DNA of 33,719 nt, taken from Actinomycetes bacterium. Its GTDB lineage: Bacteria > Actinomycetota > Acidimicrobiia > Acidimicrobiales > JAAEMS01. The DNA lies in the NCBI GenBank assembly GCA_024225275.1, contig JAAEMS010000025.1, positions 1-33,719 on the forward strand. The letters are read 5' to 3'. The notes under the pieces are model-generated. The model worked only from the letters and a program-made list of their open reading frames with translations. It was not told the origin of the DNA and did no database searches. Below, in pieces: positions 24,634 through 32,034 of the stretch; position 1 is the first letter of the stretch, and every line of letters starts with the position of its first letter. Both the position numbers and the translations under genes were made by a program.

Positions 24634-25228
24634 TCAGTCGTCGTCTTCGTGGAACTCGGGCTTGCCGCCGTCCACGGCGATCGTCTCGATCAGGCCGGGG
24701 ATGGTGTTGCGGCTCTCCTCCCAGATGGCGGTGGTGATGATGCCGGGAGCGATCGAGTTGACCCGGGTGTTGTGGTGGCCCCAGTCGGCGGCCAGGGCCC
24801 GCGTCATGGCGTCGACGGCATAGGCGACCCGGCCGAGGGGGCCCACCAGGCCGGCCACCGACGAGATGTTGACGATCGACCCGCCTCCCCGTTCCCTCAT
24901 CGAGGGCCCGAGGCCGAGGCTCAGCATCACCAGGGACCGCACATTGATCGAGAAGACGTCGTCGACATCTTCCTCGGTGAGTACCTCGGGGGTGCGACGC
25001 ATGGGGATGCCGGCGTTGTTGACCAGGATGTCGATCCCGTCCACGACCTGGAGCACGGCTTCGGCCAGGGCGGTGCCCGACTGGGGCTGGGAGAGGTCCT
25101 TGACCGTCCGGCCGCTCAGCACCACCCGGGCCCCAGCGGCGTCAAGGGCTCGGGCCGATCCCTCGGCTGGCCCCGGTCACCACCGCAGTTCATCCGGCCA
25201 GAGCATCTGAAGCGAAGGTCGATCCCAT
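24634..25228 (-). pseudogene. Broken short-chain dehydrogenase (SDR)
   Basis: ATG 25228 lies 6 nt after a TACCTT -10 box and reads MGSTFASDALAG, then TGA (25190-25192), then AVVTGASRGIG, the SDR cofactor motif. The frame then shifts near 25150; a few residues seem lost before AGARVVLSGRT. The rest is a normal SDR (NNAGI, NISSVAG) until AYAVDAMTRAL, where the family has Y-x-x-S-K; about five residues including the catalytic lysine are missing. It has a nonsense codon, a frame change and a lost active-site lysine, so it is a pseudogene. A distal fragment can still be translated from 25125. Confidence 0.7.
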
Positions 25229-25234
25229 CCTCGG

Positions 25235-25240
25235 AAGGTA
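25235..25240 (-). promoter_or_regulatory. -10 box TACCTT of the broken SDR
   Basis: On the minus strand TACCTT is followed by 6 nt (CCGAGG) and the ATG at 25228. It supports this ATG as the old start of the SDR pseudogene. Confidence 0.4.
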
Positions 25241-25260
25241 GCCGAGCAGGTCGTCCCGGG

Positions 25261-25266
25261 TATCGT
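25261..25266 (+). promoter_or_regulatory. -10 box TATCGT of the MFS gene
   Basis: TATCGT is followed by 9 nt and the ATG at 25276, giving a leader of only two or three bases. It is divergent from the SDR promoter, 20 bp away. Confidence 0.35.
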
Positions 25267-25275
25267 GCGCCCGGC

Positions 25276-26496
25276 ATGGCTGACCGGTCCCGCTCCCTGG
25301 GCGAACGCGAGTTCATTGTCCTGATGTCGTCGGTCATGGCCCTCAACGCCGTGGCCATCGACCTCGCCCTGCCTGCGTTCGACAACATCCGCACCGCCTT
25401 CGACCTCGGGGCCGACTCGAACGCGACCGCCCGGATAATCACCACCTACTTTCTGGGCATGGCGGTGGCCCAGCTCTTGTGGGGGCCGGTCACCGACCGC
25501 TTCGGCCGTCGCCCCGTGCTGTACGTCGGCTTCGCCCTCTACAGCCTGGGTGCGGTGGCGTCGGCCCTGGCCCCGTCGCTGGGGGTGCTGCTCGCGGCCC
25601 GGGCCTTCTGGGGGATCGGCGCCGCCTGTGTGCGGGTGGTGGCCATGGCCATCGTGCGCGACCTCCACTCCGGTGACGCCATGGCCCGGGTCATGGCCTT
25701 CGTGATGGCTGTCTTCCTACTGGTGCCAATTGTCGCGCCCGCCATCGGCGCGGCCATCGTGGCGGTGGCCCCGTGGCGTTGGGTGTTCTGGGCGTCGTTG
25801 GTCTACTGCGGGGTTGTCGCCCTGTGGGTGCTGCGCCTGGGTGAGACCCTGCCGGCCGAGAGACGGGTGCCCATCCGGTTGGGCCGGCTCGCCTCCGCCT
25901 TCGGTCGCATCCTGCGGACCCCGGCCACCGTGGGCCCGCTCATCGCCATGATCGTGGGAATGGGGCCGTTCACATCGTTTCTGGCCAGTTCCGAGTTGAT
26001 CGTCGGCGACATCTACGGCCGGCCCGAGCAGTTCCCCGCGGTGTTTGCCGCAGTGGGCATCACCAATGGTGCCGTCTCGCTGTCCAACGGCCGGCTGGTC
26101 GGCCTGTTCGGCATGCGCAAGGTGGTGTGGGTCTCGTACATCGCCTACGTGCCGGTCACCTTCGTCACCCTGGCCATCGCCCTGATGAACGACGGGCGAT
26201 CGACGTTCTGGCTGTTCATACCGGCTCTCACCGTCACCCTCTCGTTCCACCTCGTGTTCATTCCCAACCTCAACGCCATGGCCATGGAGCCCCTCGGCGA
26301 CATTGCCGGCCTCGCGGCCGCGGTGCTGGGAGCGGTGTCGATGGCCGCGGGCGCCATCCTCGGTTCGCTCATCGACGGGCGCATCGACTCAACGAGCACC
26401 GTCACACCCATGGCCTGGGGCTTCGTCGCGGCCGGGGTGATCGGTCTGGTTGCGGTGAGGTGGACGGCCAACCAGCACGTCGAGCTAGCCCAGTAG
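25276..26496 (+). CDS. MFS transporter, Bcr/CflA-type multidrug efflux
   Basis: The start is ATG 25276; this gives 406 aa and about 12 membrane segments. The first loop contains GPVTDRFGRRPVLY, the MFS motif A (G-x-x-x-D-R-x-G-R-R), and TM1 has the D/LPA start (IDLALPAF) of the DHA1 Bcr/CflA group. These transporters use the proton gradient to export drugs or metabolites. A longer upstream frame exists but is not coding in character. Its neighbour on the left is the broken SDR; on the right a small protein overlaps its last 12 bases on the opposite strand. Confidence 0.85.
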   Translation: MADRSRSLGEREFIVLMSSVMALNAVAIDLALPAFDNIRTAFDLGADSNATARIITTYFLGMAVAQLLWGPVTDRFGRRPVLYVGFALYSLGAVASALAPSLGVLLAARAFWGIGAACVRVVAMAIVRDLHSGDAMARVMAFVMAVFLLVPIVAPAIGAAIVAVAPWRWVFWASLVYCGVVALWVLRLGETLPAERRVPIRLGRLASAFGRILRTPATVGPLIAMIVGMGPFTSFLASSELIVGDIYGRPEQFPAVFAAVGITNGAVSLSNGRLVGLFGMRKVVWVSYIAYVPVTFVTLAIALMNDGRSTFWLFIPALTVTLSFHLVFIPNLNAMAMEPLGDIAGLAAAVLGAVSMAAGAILGSLIDGRIDSTSTVTPMAWGFVAAGVIGLVAVRWTANQHVELAQ

Positions 26497-26706
26497 GTGG
26501 CGGCCCCGCCGACTGAGCTCGAGGTCCTCGACCCGTAGGCGCTGACGACGGCCGCTGACCCTCAGCCACATGCCCCGCTCGTCGTCAGGTAGCGCTTCGG
26601 GCCGACAGCGCGGGCAGTCGCACGGCGGGACCATGAGCTTGTTGCGCTCGTCCTCGGGGCTGAACCCGATGGCCGTGCATTCGATCTCTGGCTCACTCTC
26701 GCTCAT
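26485..26706 (-). CDS. Small Cys-containing hypothetical protein
   Basis: This 73-aa protein has an acidic start (MSESEPEIE), a cluster PPCDCPRCRPEALP with C-x-C-x2-C, and a basic tail (LRVSGRRQRLRVEDLELSRR). The Cys group could bind a metal. I do not recognise a family. It converges on the MFS gene with a 12-bp overlap. Coding status rests on codon use and the plausible composition, and is moderate. Confidence 0.5.
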   Translation of the reverse strand: MSESEPEIECTAIGFSPEDERNKLMVPPCDCPRCRPEALPDDERGMWLRVSGRRQRLRVEDLELSRRGRHLLG

Positions 26707-26795
26707 GAGAAGGTGACGGCTCCATCGGGTCGGCGGGCCCGCGCGGTAACACCAGGTTGCCGTGCCGATCCCTCCAACTGAGCCATGCTGGTGGG

Positions 26796-27746
26796 GTGAC
26801 AGTGATCTCAGTGACCCTCAACCCGGCGCTCGACATAGGTACCACGGTCGACCAGGTGCGGCCCACGGCCAAGCTGAGGTGTGCGCCGCCCCTGGTGGAG
26901 CCCGGCGGTGGTGGCGTGAACGTGGCCCGCGTGGTGCAGCGGCTGGGAGCCGACGTCCGGCTCGTCACCCCGCTCGGGGGCGGTACCGGGATCCGGATCG
27001 CCCAGGCGCTGGCGGCGGCGGACATCGATCTGGTGGCGGTACCGATTGCCGGCGAGACCCGTCAGAGCTTCACCGTGCGCGAGGTGGCATCGCAGGACGA
27101 GTTCCGGTTCGTGCTCCCGGGGCCCGAGCTCGATCGGGCCGAGTGGCAGGCGGTGATCGGCGCAGTGGTCGGCGGGATAGGGAAGGGCGACTGGATGGTG
27201 CTCAGCGGGAGCCTGCCGCCCGGCCCTCCGTCCGATACCTACGCGACGCTGGCCGAGCAAGTCACCCAACGGGGGGCGCGTGTCATCGTCGACTGTGCCG
27301 GTGAGACTCTCCACTCGGTCCTGGCCGGCACCTACGAGGTGGTGAAGCCCAACCTTCGCGAGCTGGCAGGTGTGCTCGGGCTGCCCATCGACCTCGAACG
27401 CGACCAGGAGTCTGCTGCCCGCCGAGCCCTCGAGCTGGGGCACGGGCGGGCCGTCGTTGTGTCGCTGGGGCCCCACGGGGCTCTACTGGTCGAGCGGGAC
27501 GGTCCCGCCACCCGGGTACGCCCGCCGGCGATCCAGCCGGTCAGCACCGTGGGCGCGGGCGACAGCATGGTGGGCGGGTTGGCGCTGGGCCTCGGCCGGG
27601 GCCAGTCGCTGGTCGAGGCGGTTCGTCTCGGGGTGGCGGCCGGTACCGCGACCGCGCTGACTCCGGGGACCGAGCTGTGCGCCCCCGCGGCGGTCGAACG
27701 GATCCTCAGCGAGACCCGCCTGGAAGCGGTGAGCCCACCGGGATGA
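26796..27746 (+). CDS. PfkB-family sugar kinase (1-phosphofructokinase-like)
   Basis: The start GTG 26796 gives 316 aa. The motifs are LNPALD at the N-terminus, GGGGVNVARVVQRLG (sugar binding), VLSGSLPPG, VKPNLREL, and the PfkB active-site signature TVGAGDSMVGG with its catalytic aspartate. The NPALD / GGGxNVAR combination is that of the FruK/LacC/Pfk-B subgroup, which phosphorylates fructose-1-phosphate or a related sugar phosphate. A CATGCT box lies 6 nt before the start. Its 3' end overlaps the convergent nitroreductase gene by 41 bp. The family call is firm; the substrate is not. Confidence 0.85.
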   Translation: MTVISVTLNPALDIGTTVDQVRPTAKLRCAPPLVEPGGGGVNVARVVQRLGADVRLVTPLGGGTGIRIAQALAAADIDLVAVPIAGETRQSFTVREVASQDEFRFVLPGPELDRAEWQAVIGAVVGGIGKGDWMVLSGSLPPGPPSDTYATLAEQVTQRGARVIVDCAGETLHSVLAGTYEVVKPNLRELAGVLGLPIDLERDQESAARRALELGHGRAVVVSLGPHGALLVERDGPATRVRPPAIQPVSTVGAGDSMVGGLALGLGRGQSLVEAVRLGVAAGTATALTPGTELCAPAAVERILSETRLEAVSPPG

Positions 27747-28401
27747 GGTAGAGCACCTCGTGGTCGGGCGGCAGGGCCAGGAGGTCTTCGACCAGGGGTG
27801 GGTCGAGCCCTCCGATCGGCACGGCCGCCAGGTCCAGAGCTACGGCCTGAAGTAGGACGTTCTGCGCGGCGTGGCCGGCCTCGCGGTCAACCAGCCGACT
27901 CCCGATGCCTCCGTATTTGGCCTGGGTTCGTGACTCGACGGCGGCCACGACGATCACCGCCGGTGCCTGGCCGACGGCCGGCTGGTCGAGGGCGGCGGCC
28001 CTCAGCTCGGTGGCCGGGCGACTGTCGGTTCGGATCTCGATCTGGTGGCCGTCGGGGAGGTAGTGCATCACTTCGTCGGCCGTGATGACGTAGAGCTCGA
28101 GGGGGTACAGGGCCCCGGCCGAGGGGGCGGCCCGGTAGTTCTGGGACTCGTCGGTGATGCCCTGGCCGGCCCAGAGGAGCTGGCTGATCTGCTCGGTGGT
28201 GAGGGGGGTGTCGGCGTAGTCGCGGGTCGACCGTCGTTGCATGATGACCTCCTCGAGGGGAACGTTGCCCGCCGTGTCCGGGGCGGGGAGGGCGACTGGC
28301 TCGCGGTAGCGGGACGGGTGGTCGAGGATGGTCGACGGAGGGGTGCTCGCGCAGCCCGCCGCCACCATCGCCACCAGTGCAAGTGGGGTGAGCCGGTTCA
28401 T
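27706..28401 (-). CDS. Lipoprotein SagB/ThcOx-type nitroreductase
   Basis: The start is ATG 28401, overlapping the upstream membrane protein stop; this gives 231 aa. MNRLTPLALVAMVAAGC is a signal peptide with a lipobox (Cys17), so the enzyme is anchored outside the membrane. The body has RRSTRDYADTPLTTEQIS, RAAPSAGALYPLELYVI and AAQNVLLQAVAL, the flavin-dependent SagB/ThcOx-type nitroreductase pattern. Most SagB proteins are cytosolic and oxidise thiazolines in peptides; here the lipid anchor suggests a redox role outside the cell. No precursor peptide or cyclodehydratase is in the window. Confidence 0.8.
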   Translation of the reverse strand: MNRLTPLALVAMVAAGCASTPPSTILDHPSRYREPVALPAPDTAGNVPLEEVIMQRRSTRDYADTPLTTEQISQLLWAGQGITDESQNYRAAPSAGALYPLELYVITADEVMHYLPDGHQIEIRTDSRPATELRAAALDQPAVGQAPAVIVVAAVESRTQAKYGGIGSRLVDREAGHAAQNVLLQAVALDLAAVPIGGLDPPLVEDLLALPPDHEVLYLIPVGSPLPGGSR

Positions 28402-28943
28402 TGGTCGAGGCGGCGAGCGATCAGGCGCAGGGCGTACCCGGCCGCCCACAAACCCAAGGCGGGAACGAGCGCGATGAGGCCGATGAGGGCCACCACGCCG
28501 CGACCCACATAGATGAACAGGGTGGAGTCGGGGTCGGCCACCAACACGATGATGGCCGCCAGTCCCCCGATGGTCAGCACGCCGCCCCCGGTCATGATCA
28601 CGGTGGCGAGACGGTCCAGATCTGATGCCTGGTTGGTGGCCCCGATCCGTTCCCGTCGAGCCATCACGCCGAGAACGGCCCCAGCCGCGACCGCCACACC
28701 GGCGCCGATGATGGGGCGGTTGACCGCGTCGGGACACCCGTTCGAGCGAGGGAGGGTTTCGCCGGCCGTAGGGTCCTCGAGGTCCAGGGCCCACCAGTCG
28801 GCCCACCCGGTGCGGCCGGTGACCGAGTCGAAGGCCGATCCACAGGACCGGGCCGGATCGCCGACTTCGACCTGCACTATCAGCAGGACCAGGGCCAGGA
28901 TGCCCAGTGTGGCCGATCCGGCGACCATGGCCAGGCGACGCAT
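28398..28943 (-). CDS. Four-TM membrane protein, partner of the lipoprotein nitroreductase
   Basis: This 181-aa protein has membrane segments at about 3-25, 75-93, 113-135 and 140-165, with an outer loop between TM1 and TM2 holding two Cys (about 34 and 70) that may pair. The stop overlaps the lipoprotein start (ATGA, 28398-28401), so the two are made together. I do not recognise a family. It lies 5 bp from the stop-coding end of the CaiB gene, so all three may share a transcript. Confidence 0.65.
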   Translation of the reverse strand: MRRLAMVAGSATLGILALVLLIVQVEVGDPARSCGSAFDSVTGRTGWADWWALDLEDPTAGETLPRSNGCPDAVNRPIIGAGVAVAAGAVLGVMARRERIGATNQASDLDRLATVIMTGGGVLTIGGLAAIIVLVADPDSTLFIYVGRGVVALIGLIALVPALGLWAAGYALRLIARRLDQ

Positions 28944-28948
28944 GACGC

Positions 28949-30148
28949 CTACCGGCCTCCCCCGAGGAGGATGCCGTCCGACCGCAGCTGGCCGATCCGC
29001 GCCGAGTCATAGCCGAGGACGTCGCCCAGGACGGCGTCGCCGTGCTCACCCAGGCCGGGCACCGGCCGGCTGGGGTCGAGGACCTCGCCGTCGACATGGA
29101 TGGGGAAGCCCGGCACCCGGACCGTGCCGAAGGTGGGGTCCTGGACTTCGGCAATCGCCCCCCGCTCCCAGAACCAGTCGACCTGGTGGGCATCGGCCGG
29201 ATCGAGAACCCGACCGGCGGGGACCCGGTGGGCTTCGAGGTGATCCATGAGGGCCTGGTCGGAGGGGAAGGTCTGCATCCAGTTCTCGATCATCTCGACC
29301 AGGTCGTCGCGGTTGTCGGCCCGGCCCCGTTGGGTGGTGAACCGGTCGTCGGCCGCGAGGTCGATCGAGGCGGCGGCCTCACACAGCCGCTTCCACTGGG
29401 GAGCCAGCACCTGGAGGACCAACCAACCCTCGGGCCCTTTGTAGGTGCCGGCCGGAGGTACCGAACCGAAGTGGCGGCCCGATCGGCGGAGCCGTTTGGC
29501 TCCTTCGGTGACGCTGGGCCCCTGGATCTGGAAGGGGTGCATCATGAAGACCGACTCGACCATCGACACGTCGAGCCAGCAGCCCTGCCCGGTGCGGGTG
29601 CGGTCGAACAGGGCGTGGCCGATGGCGGCGAACGCCATGTAACCGGCGCCCACGTCGGCGATGGGCGCGGCGCTGGCGATGGGTGAACCGTCGGGTTCAC
29701 CGGTGAGAGCGACCGCGCCACCGAAGGCCTGACCGATCAGGTCGTAGCCGGGCAGATGGGCCATGGATCCCGTTCGTCCGAAGGCCGAGATCGAGGCGTA
29801 GATGAGCTCGGGGTGGGTGGCCCGCAGGGCCGTGTGGTCAAGGCCCCGCTTCTCGAGCACACCATGGCCGAAGTTCTCGACGAGCACGTCGCACTCGCCG
29901 GCCAGTTCGGCGACGATGCGACAGCCCTCGTCGGTGCCGAGGTCGAGGCACACACTCTGCTTGCCGCGTCCCTGCTGAACGAAGTACGAGCTGGTGTCGC
30001 CCTCGACGATGGGCAGTTGCCGGGCTGCATCGCCTCCGGGTCCCGGCTCGATCTTGATGACCTCGGCCCCCATCCCGGCCAGCAGCAGGGTGGCGGTGGG
30101 CCCGGAGAGGTACTGGGTCAGGTCGAGAACGCGGACACCGTCGAGCAT
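28949..30148 (-). CDS. CaiB/BaiF-family CoA-transferase
   Basis: This 399-aa protein starts with LDGVRVLDLTQYLSGP, the family's N-terminus, followed by GAEVIKIEPG, ENFGHGVLEK and HLPGYDLIGQAFGG. The aspartate at 136 in PGYD matches the catalytic Asp that forms the CoA thioester. Later segments (GRHFGSVPPAGTYKG, then HRVPAGRVL) are also typical. It moves CoA between acids, for example in the breakdown of carnitine, bile acid or other carboxylates; the substrate is unknown. It lies 23 bp after the Lrp gene on the same strand, so Lrp may control it. Confidence 0.88.
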   Translation of the reverse strand: MLDGVRVLDLTQYLSGPTATLLLAGMGAEVIKIEPGPGGDAARQLPIVEGDTSSYFVQQGRGKQSVCLDLGTDEGCRIVAELAGECDVLVENFGHGVLEKRGLDHTALRATHPELIYASISAFGRTGSMAHLPGYDLIGQAFGGAVALTGEPDGSPIASAAPIADVGAGYMAFAAIGHALFDRTRTGQGCWLDVSMVESVFMMHPFQIQGPSVTEGAKRLRRSGRHFGSVPPAGTYKGPEGWLVLQVLAPQWKRLCEAAASIDLAADDRFTTQRGRADNRDDLVEMIENWMQTFPSDQALMDHLEAHRVPAGRVLDPADAHQVDWFWERGAIAEVQDPTFGTVRVPGFPIHVDGEVLDPSRPVPGLGEHGDAVLGDVLGYDSARIGQLRSDGILLGGGR

Positions 30149-30171
30149 GGCCGCGAGCCTAGGCGGGTGGG

Positions 30172-30627
30172 CTAAACGGTGACGCCGGCCTCGGCCTGGG
30201 CCCAGATTCGCTCGAGGACCAGTCGGGTCTCGATGTCGTCCATCCAGCGACGCCGGTAGCCGATCTCCTGGAGGAGGTCGTGGAGGTCGTCGGTGGACGA
30301 GGCGGCCACCCGCAGGATGTAGTCGACCTTGCCGGTGATGTGGAAGGCCTCGATGATCCGGTCGTCCTGACGGAAGAACTCCAGCACCTCATCCATGTCG
30401 GGATACCCGCTCAGGTGGCACTCGATCAGTGCCTCCAGGGGGCGGCCGACCTGGGCGTGATCGAGGCGGGCGTGGATGCCGGTGATGACGCCACCGTCGA
30501 TCAGTCGCTTGATCCGAACGCCGGTCGCGTTGGGGCTGAGCCCGACCTGTTCGGCGATCTCCCGGTTGGTCTGGCGACCGTCCTTCTGGAGCTCACGGAT
30601 GATGCGGCGGTCAATTGAGTCGATCAC
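30172..30627 (-). CDS. Lrp/AsnC-family transcriptional regulator
   Basis: The start GTG 30627 gives 151 aa. Residues 1-60 are a winged HTH (DRRIIRELQKDGRQTNREIA, then LSPNATGVRIKRL), and residues about 65-140 are the RAM ligand-binding domain (AFHITGKVDYILRV). Such proteins form octamers and often sense amino acids. It lies next to the CoA-transferase gene. A TACAGT -10 box (30643-30638) lies 10 nt before the GTG, and a 5-bp inverted repeat ACAGT-N7-ACTGT spans the start, a possible autoregulatory site. Confidence 0.88.
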   Translation of the reverse strand: MIDSIDRRIIRELQKDGRQTNREIAEQVGLSPNATGVRIKRLIDGGVITGIHARLDHAQVGRPLEALIECHLSGYPDMDEVLEFFRQDDRIIEAFHITGKVDYILRVAASSTDDLHDLLQEIGYRRRWMDDIETRLVLERIWAQAEAGVTV

Positions 30628-30643
30628 AGTGAGAGCTACTGTA
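30626..30643. promoter_or_regulatory. Lrp-gene -10 box and inverted repeat
   Basis: TACAGT on the minus strand (30643-30638) and the inverted repeat ACAGT (30626-30630) / ACTGT (30638-30642) overlap the start of the Lrp gene. Autorepression by binding here is possible but not shown. Confidence 0.35.
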
Positions 30644-30694
30644 TCAGGCCGTGAAGTGGTCGATCTTTGGGGCCAGATCCTGCATCATACGGCC

Positions 30695-30700
30695 GATAAT
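30695..30700 (+). promoter_or_regulatory. -10 box GATAAT, leaderless start of the zinc-ribbon gene
   Basis: GATAAT is followed by 6 nt and the ATG at 30707. No Shine-Dalgarno sequence is present between them, so translation begins at the first bases of the RNA. Confidence 0.45.
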
Positions 30701-30706
30701 GTTGGC

Positions 30707-30892
30707 ATGACCCACTGCACCTGCACCAGCTGCCGCACTTACCAGAAGGTCACGGCTGACCGCATCGAGCGCATCGACGAAGGCGTGCTCGGCCCGGTCG
30801 CGTGGTTCCGCTGTGTGGGTTGCGAACAGACCGCCCCCACCCGGATCACCAAGGCCGAGGTCCACTCGTTCCGCTGGAGCCTCGCCGCCTGA
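30707..30892 (+). CDS. Small zinc-ribbon-like protein
   Basis: This 61-aa protein carries HCTCTSC at the N-terminus and FRCVGCEQ about 30 residues later: two Cys pairs with the spacing of a small zinc ribbon. The rest is KVTADRIERIDEG and a basic C-terminus. I do not recognise a family. It begins 80 bp from the divergent Lrp gene, and its stop abuts the stop of engB (TGATCA). The start is supported by the -10 box 6 nt upstream. Confidence 0.6.
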   Translation: MTHCTCTSCRTYQKVTADRIERIDEGVLGPVAWFRCVGCEQTAPTRITKAEVHSFRWSLAA

Positions 30893-31492
30893 TCAATCGT
30901 CGAGCTCCAGGAGCTTCATGATGGCGGCCCGCAACTCGTCGAGCCCGGTGCCCTTCGCCGCGCTGACCCAGAGAATCTCACCCTTGGCCACTCCTAGCTT
31001 CTCGGCCAGTTCGGTGCGGCGGGCCTTGCTCTTGGAGGGCTTGACCTTGTCCATCTTGGTGGCGACGAACACGGCGGGGAGCTGGATGTGTTCGAGCCAT
31101 TCCACCGTCTGCAGATCGAGCTTGGTCGGTCCCACCTCACCGTCGATCAGGACCAGGGCGTTGGTGACGGTCTCGCGGCTGGTGAGGTACTCCTCGATCA
31201 TGCGCTGCCAGCGGGCCCGCTCGTGCTCGGGCACCTTGGCGTAGCCGTAGCCGGGAAGGTCGACCAGCCAGTGGCCGGGCCGCTTCTCGAACTCGAAGAC
31301 ATTGATGAGGCGGGTGGCCCCCGGGGTCTTCGAGGTGCGGGCCAGGTTCTTGCGGTTCGCTATCGCGTTCAGGAGCGACGACTTGCCGACGTTCGACCGC
31401 CCCACGACCGCGAGCTCGATCTCGGATTCGGGGAGGTCGGAGACCTTGGACGCCGACTGGAGGAACTCGAAGGGGAGGGGACCGCTGGCCAC
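30893..31492 (-). CDS. engB: EngB/YsxC ribosome-biogenesis GTPase
   Basis: The start GTG 31492 gives 199 aa. The GTP-binding motifs are G1 GRSNVGKSS (31-39), G3 DLPGYG (78-83), G4 TKMD and G5 SAAKGTG. The PLPFEFLQSA start and TPGATRLINVFEF switch-I segment are specific for EngB/YsxC. It helps assemble the large ribosomal subunit. A TAGGGT -10 box lies 6 nt before the GTG, shared with the divergent NUDIX promoter. Length and motifs are as usual for the family, and the gene is intact. Confidence 0.93.
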   Translation of the reverse strand: MASGPLPFEFLQSASKVSDLPESEIELAVVGRSNVGKSSLLNAIANRKNLARTSKTPGATRLINVFEFEKRPGHWLVDLPGYGYAKVPEHERARWQRMIEEYLTSRETVTNALVLIDGEVGPTKLDLQTVEWLEHIQLPAVFVATKMDKVKPSKSKARRTELAEKLGVAKGEILWVSAAKGTGLDELRAAIMKLLELDD

Positions 31493-31498
31493 CCGTTC

Positions 31499-31508
31499 AC
31501 CCTACAGT
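31499..31508. promoter_or_regulatory. Bidirectional leaderless promoter between engB and the NUDIX gene
   Basis: TACAGT (31503-31508, +) with 7 nt to GTG 31516 and TAGGGT (31504-31499, -) with 6 nt to GTG 31492 overlap by two bases. Only 23 bp separate the two coding regions, so neither mRNA has room for a leader. Confidence 0.5.
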
Positions 31509-31515
31509 CGGGGCC

Positions 31516-32034
31516 GTGGCTGACCCGGGAGACGAACTGGTCGAGATCGTCGATGTCGGCGGCTCGGTGCTCGATGTCGTGACCCGCCGGGAGATGCGAG
31601 CTGGTGATCTCCGCCATCGGTGTACCTATGTGGCCGTCGTGACCTCGGCCGGCGAACTGGTTGTTCACCAGCGGGCTGACTGGAAGGACGTCCATCCGGC
31701 GTACTGGGACGTGGCCTTCGGCGGGGTGTGCGGGGTGGGCGAGGGCTGGCTCCTGTCGGCCCAGCGCGAGCTCGCTGAGGAGGCCGGTATCACCGGTGTG
31801 GAGCTGGAGGACCTGGGTGGCGTGACCTGGGGGAACATCATCGTGGGCCGGGTATTCCTGGCCTGCTCCGACGCCGAGCTCACCTGCCCCGACGGCGAGG
31901 TACAACGGGTCGACCGGGTGGCGCCAGGCAATCTCGATCGCTGGCTCGAGGGTCGTGAGGTGTGCCTCGACTCGCTCGACGTGGTGGTGCCGAAGCTACG
32001 AGCTCGTTTCGTCGAACGGGGAGTGGGCCGGTGA
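31516..32034 (+). CDS. NUDIX hydrolase
   Basis: The start GTG 31516 gives 172 aa. The NUDIX box (69-92) is G-x5-E-x7-R-E-L-x-E-E-x-G-I, in GGVCGVGEGW and QRELAEEAGI, with the metal-binding glutamates in place. HQRADWKDVHPAYWDVAF is typical of the isopentenyl-diphosphate isomerase / MutT-like branch. It hydrolyses a nucleoside-diphosphate-linked compound; which one is not clear. The stop overlaps the start of the exonuclease (GTGA), so they form an operon with the GNAT gene. Confidence 0.88.
   Translation: MADPGDELVEIVDVGGSVLDVVTRREMRAGDLRHRCTYVAVVTSAGELVVHQRADWKDVHPAYWDVAFGGVCGVGEGWLLSAQRELAEEAGITGVELEDLGGVTWGNIIVGRVFLACSDAELTCPDGEVQRVDRVAPGNLDRWLEGREVCLDSLDVVVPKLRARFVERGVGR

Noticed and set aside
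25190..25192. TGA as a recoded (selenocysteine) codon in the SDR
   Set aside because: The position is a normal linker residue before AVVTG, and the same gene has a frame change and a lost lysine.
24220..25275. N-terminal extension of the MFS gene (a continuous upstream frame)
   Set aside because: The upstream part crosses the broken genes on the other strand, is not hydrophobic, and a promoter-like box lies just before ATG 25276.
28402..29193. Upstream extension of the nitroreductase frame
   Set aside because: It would remove the signal peptide from the N-terminus and overlaps the membrane protein and CaiB genes.
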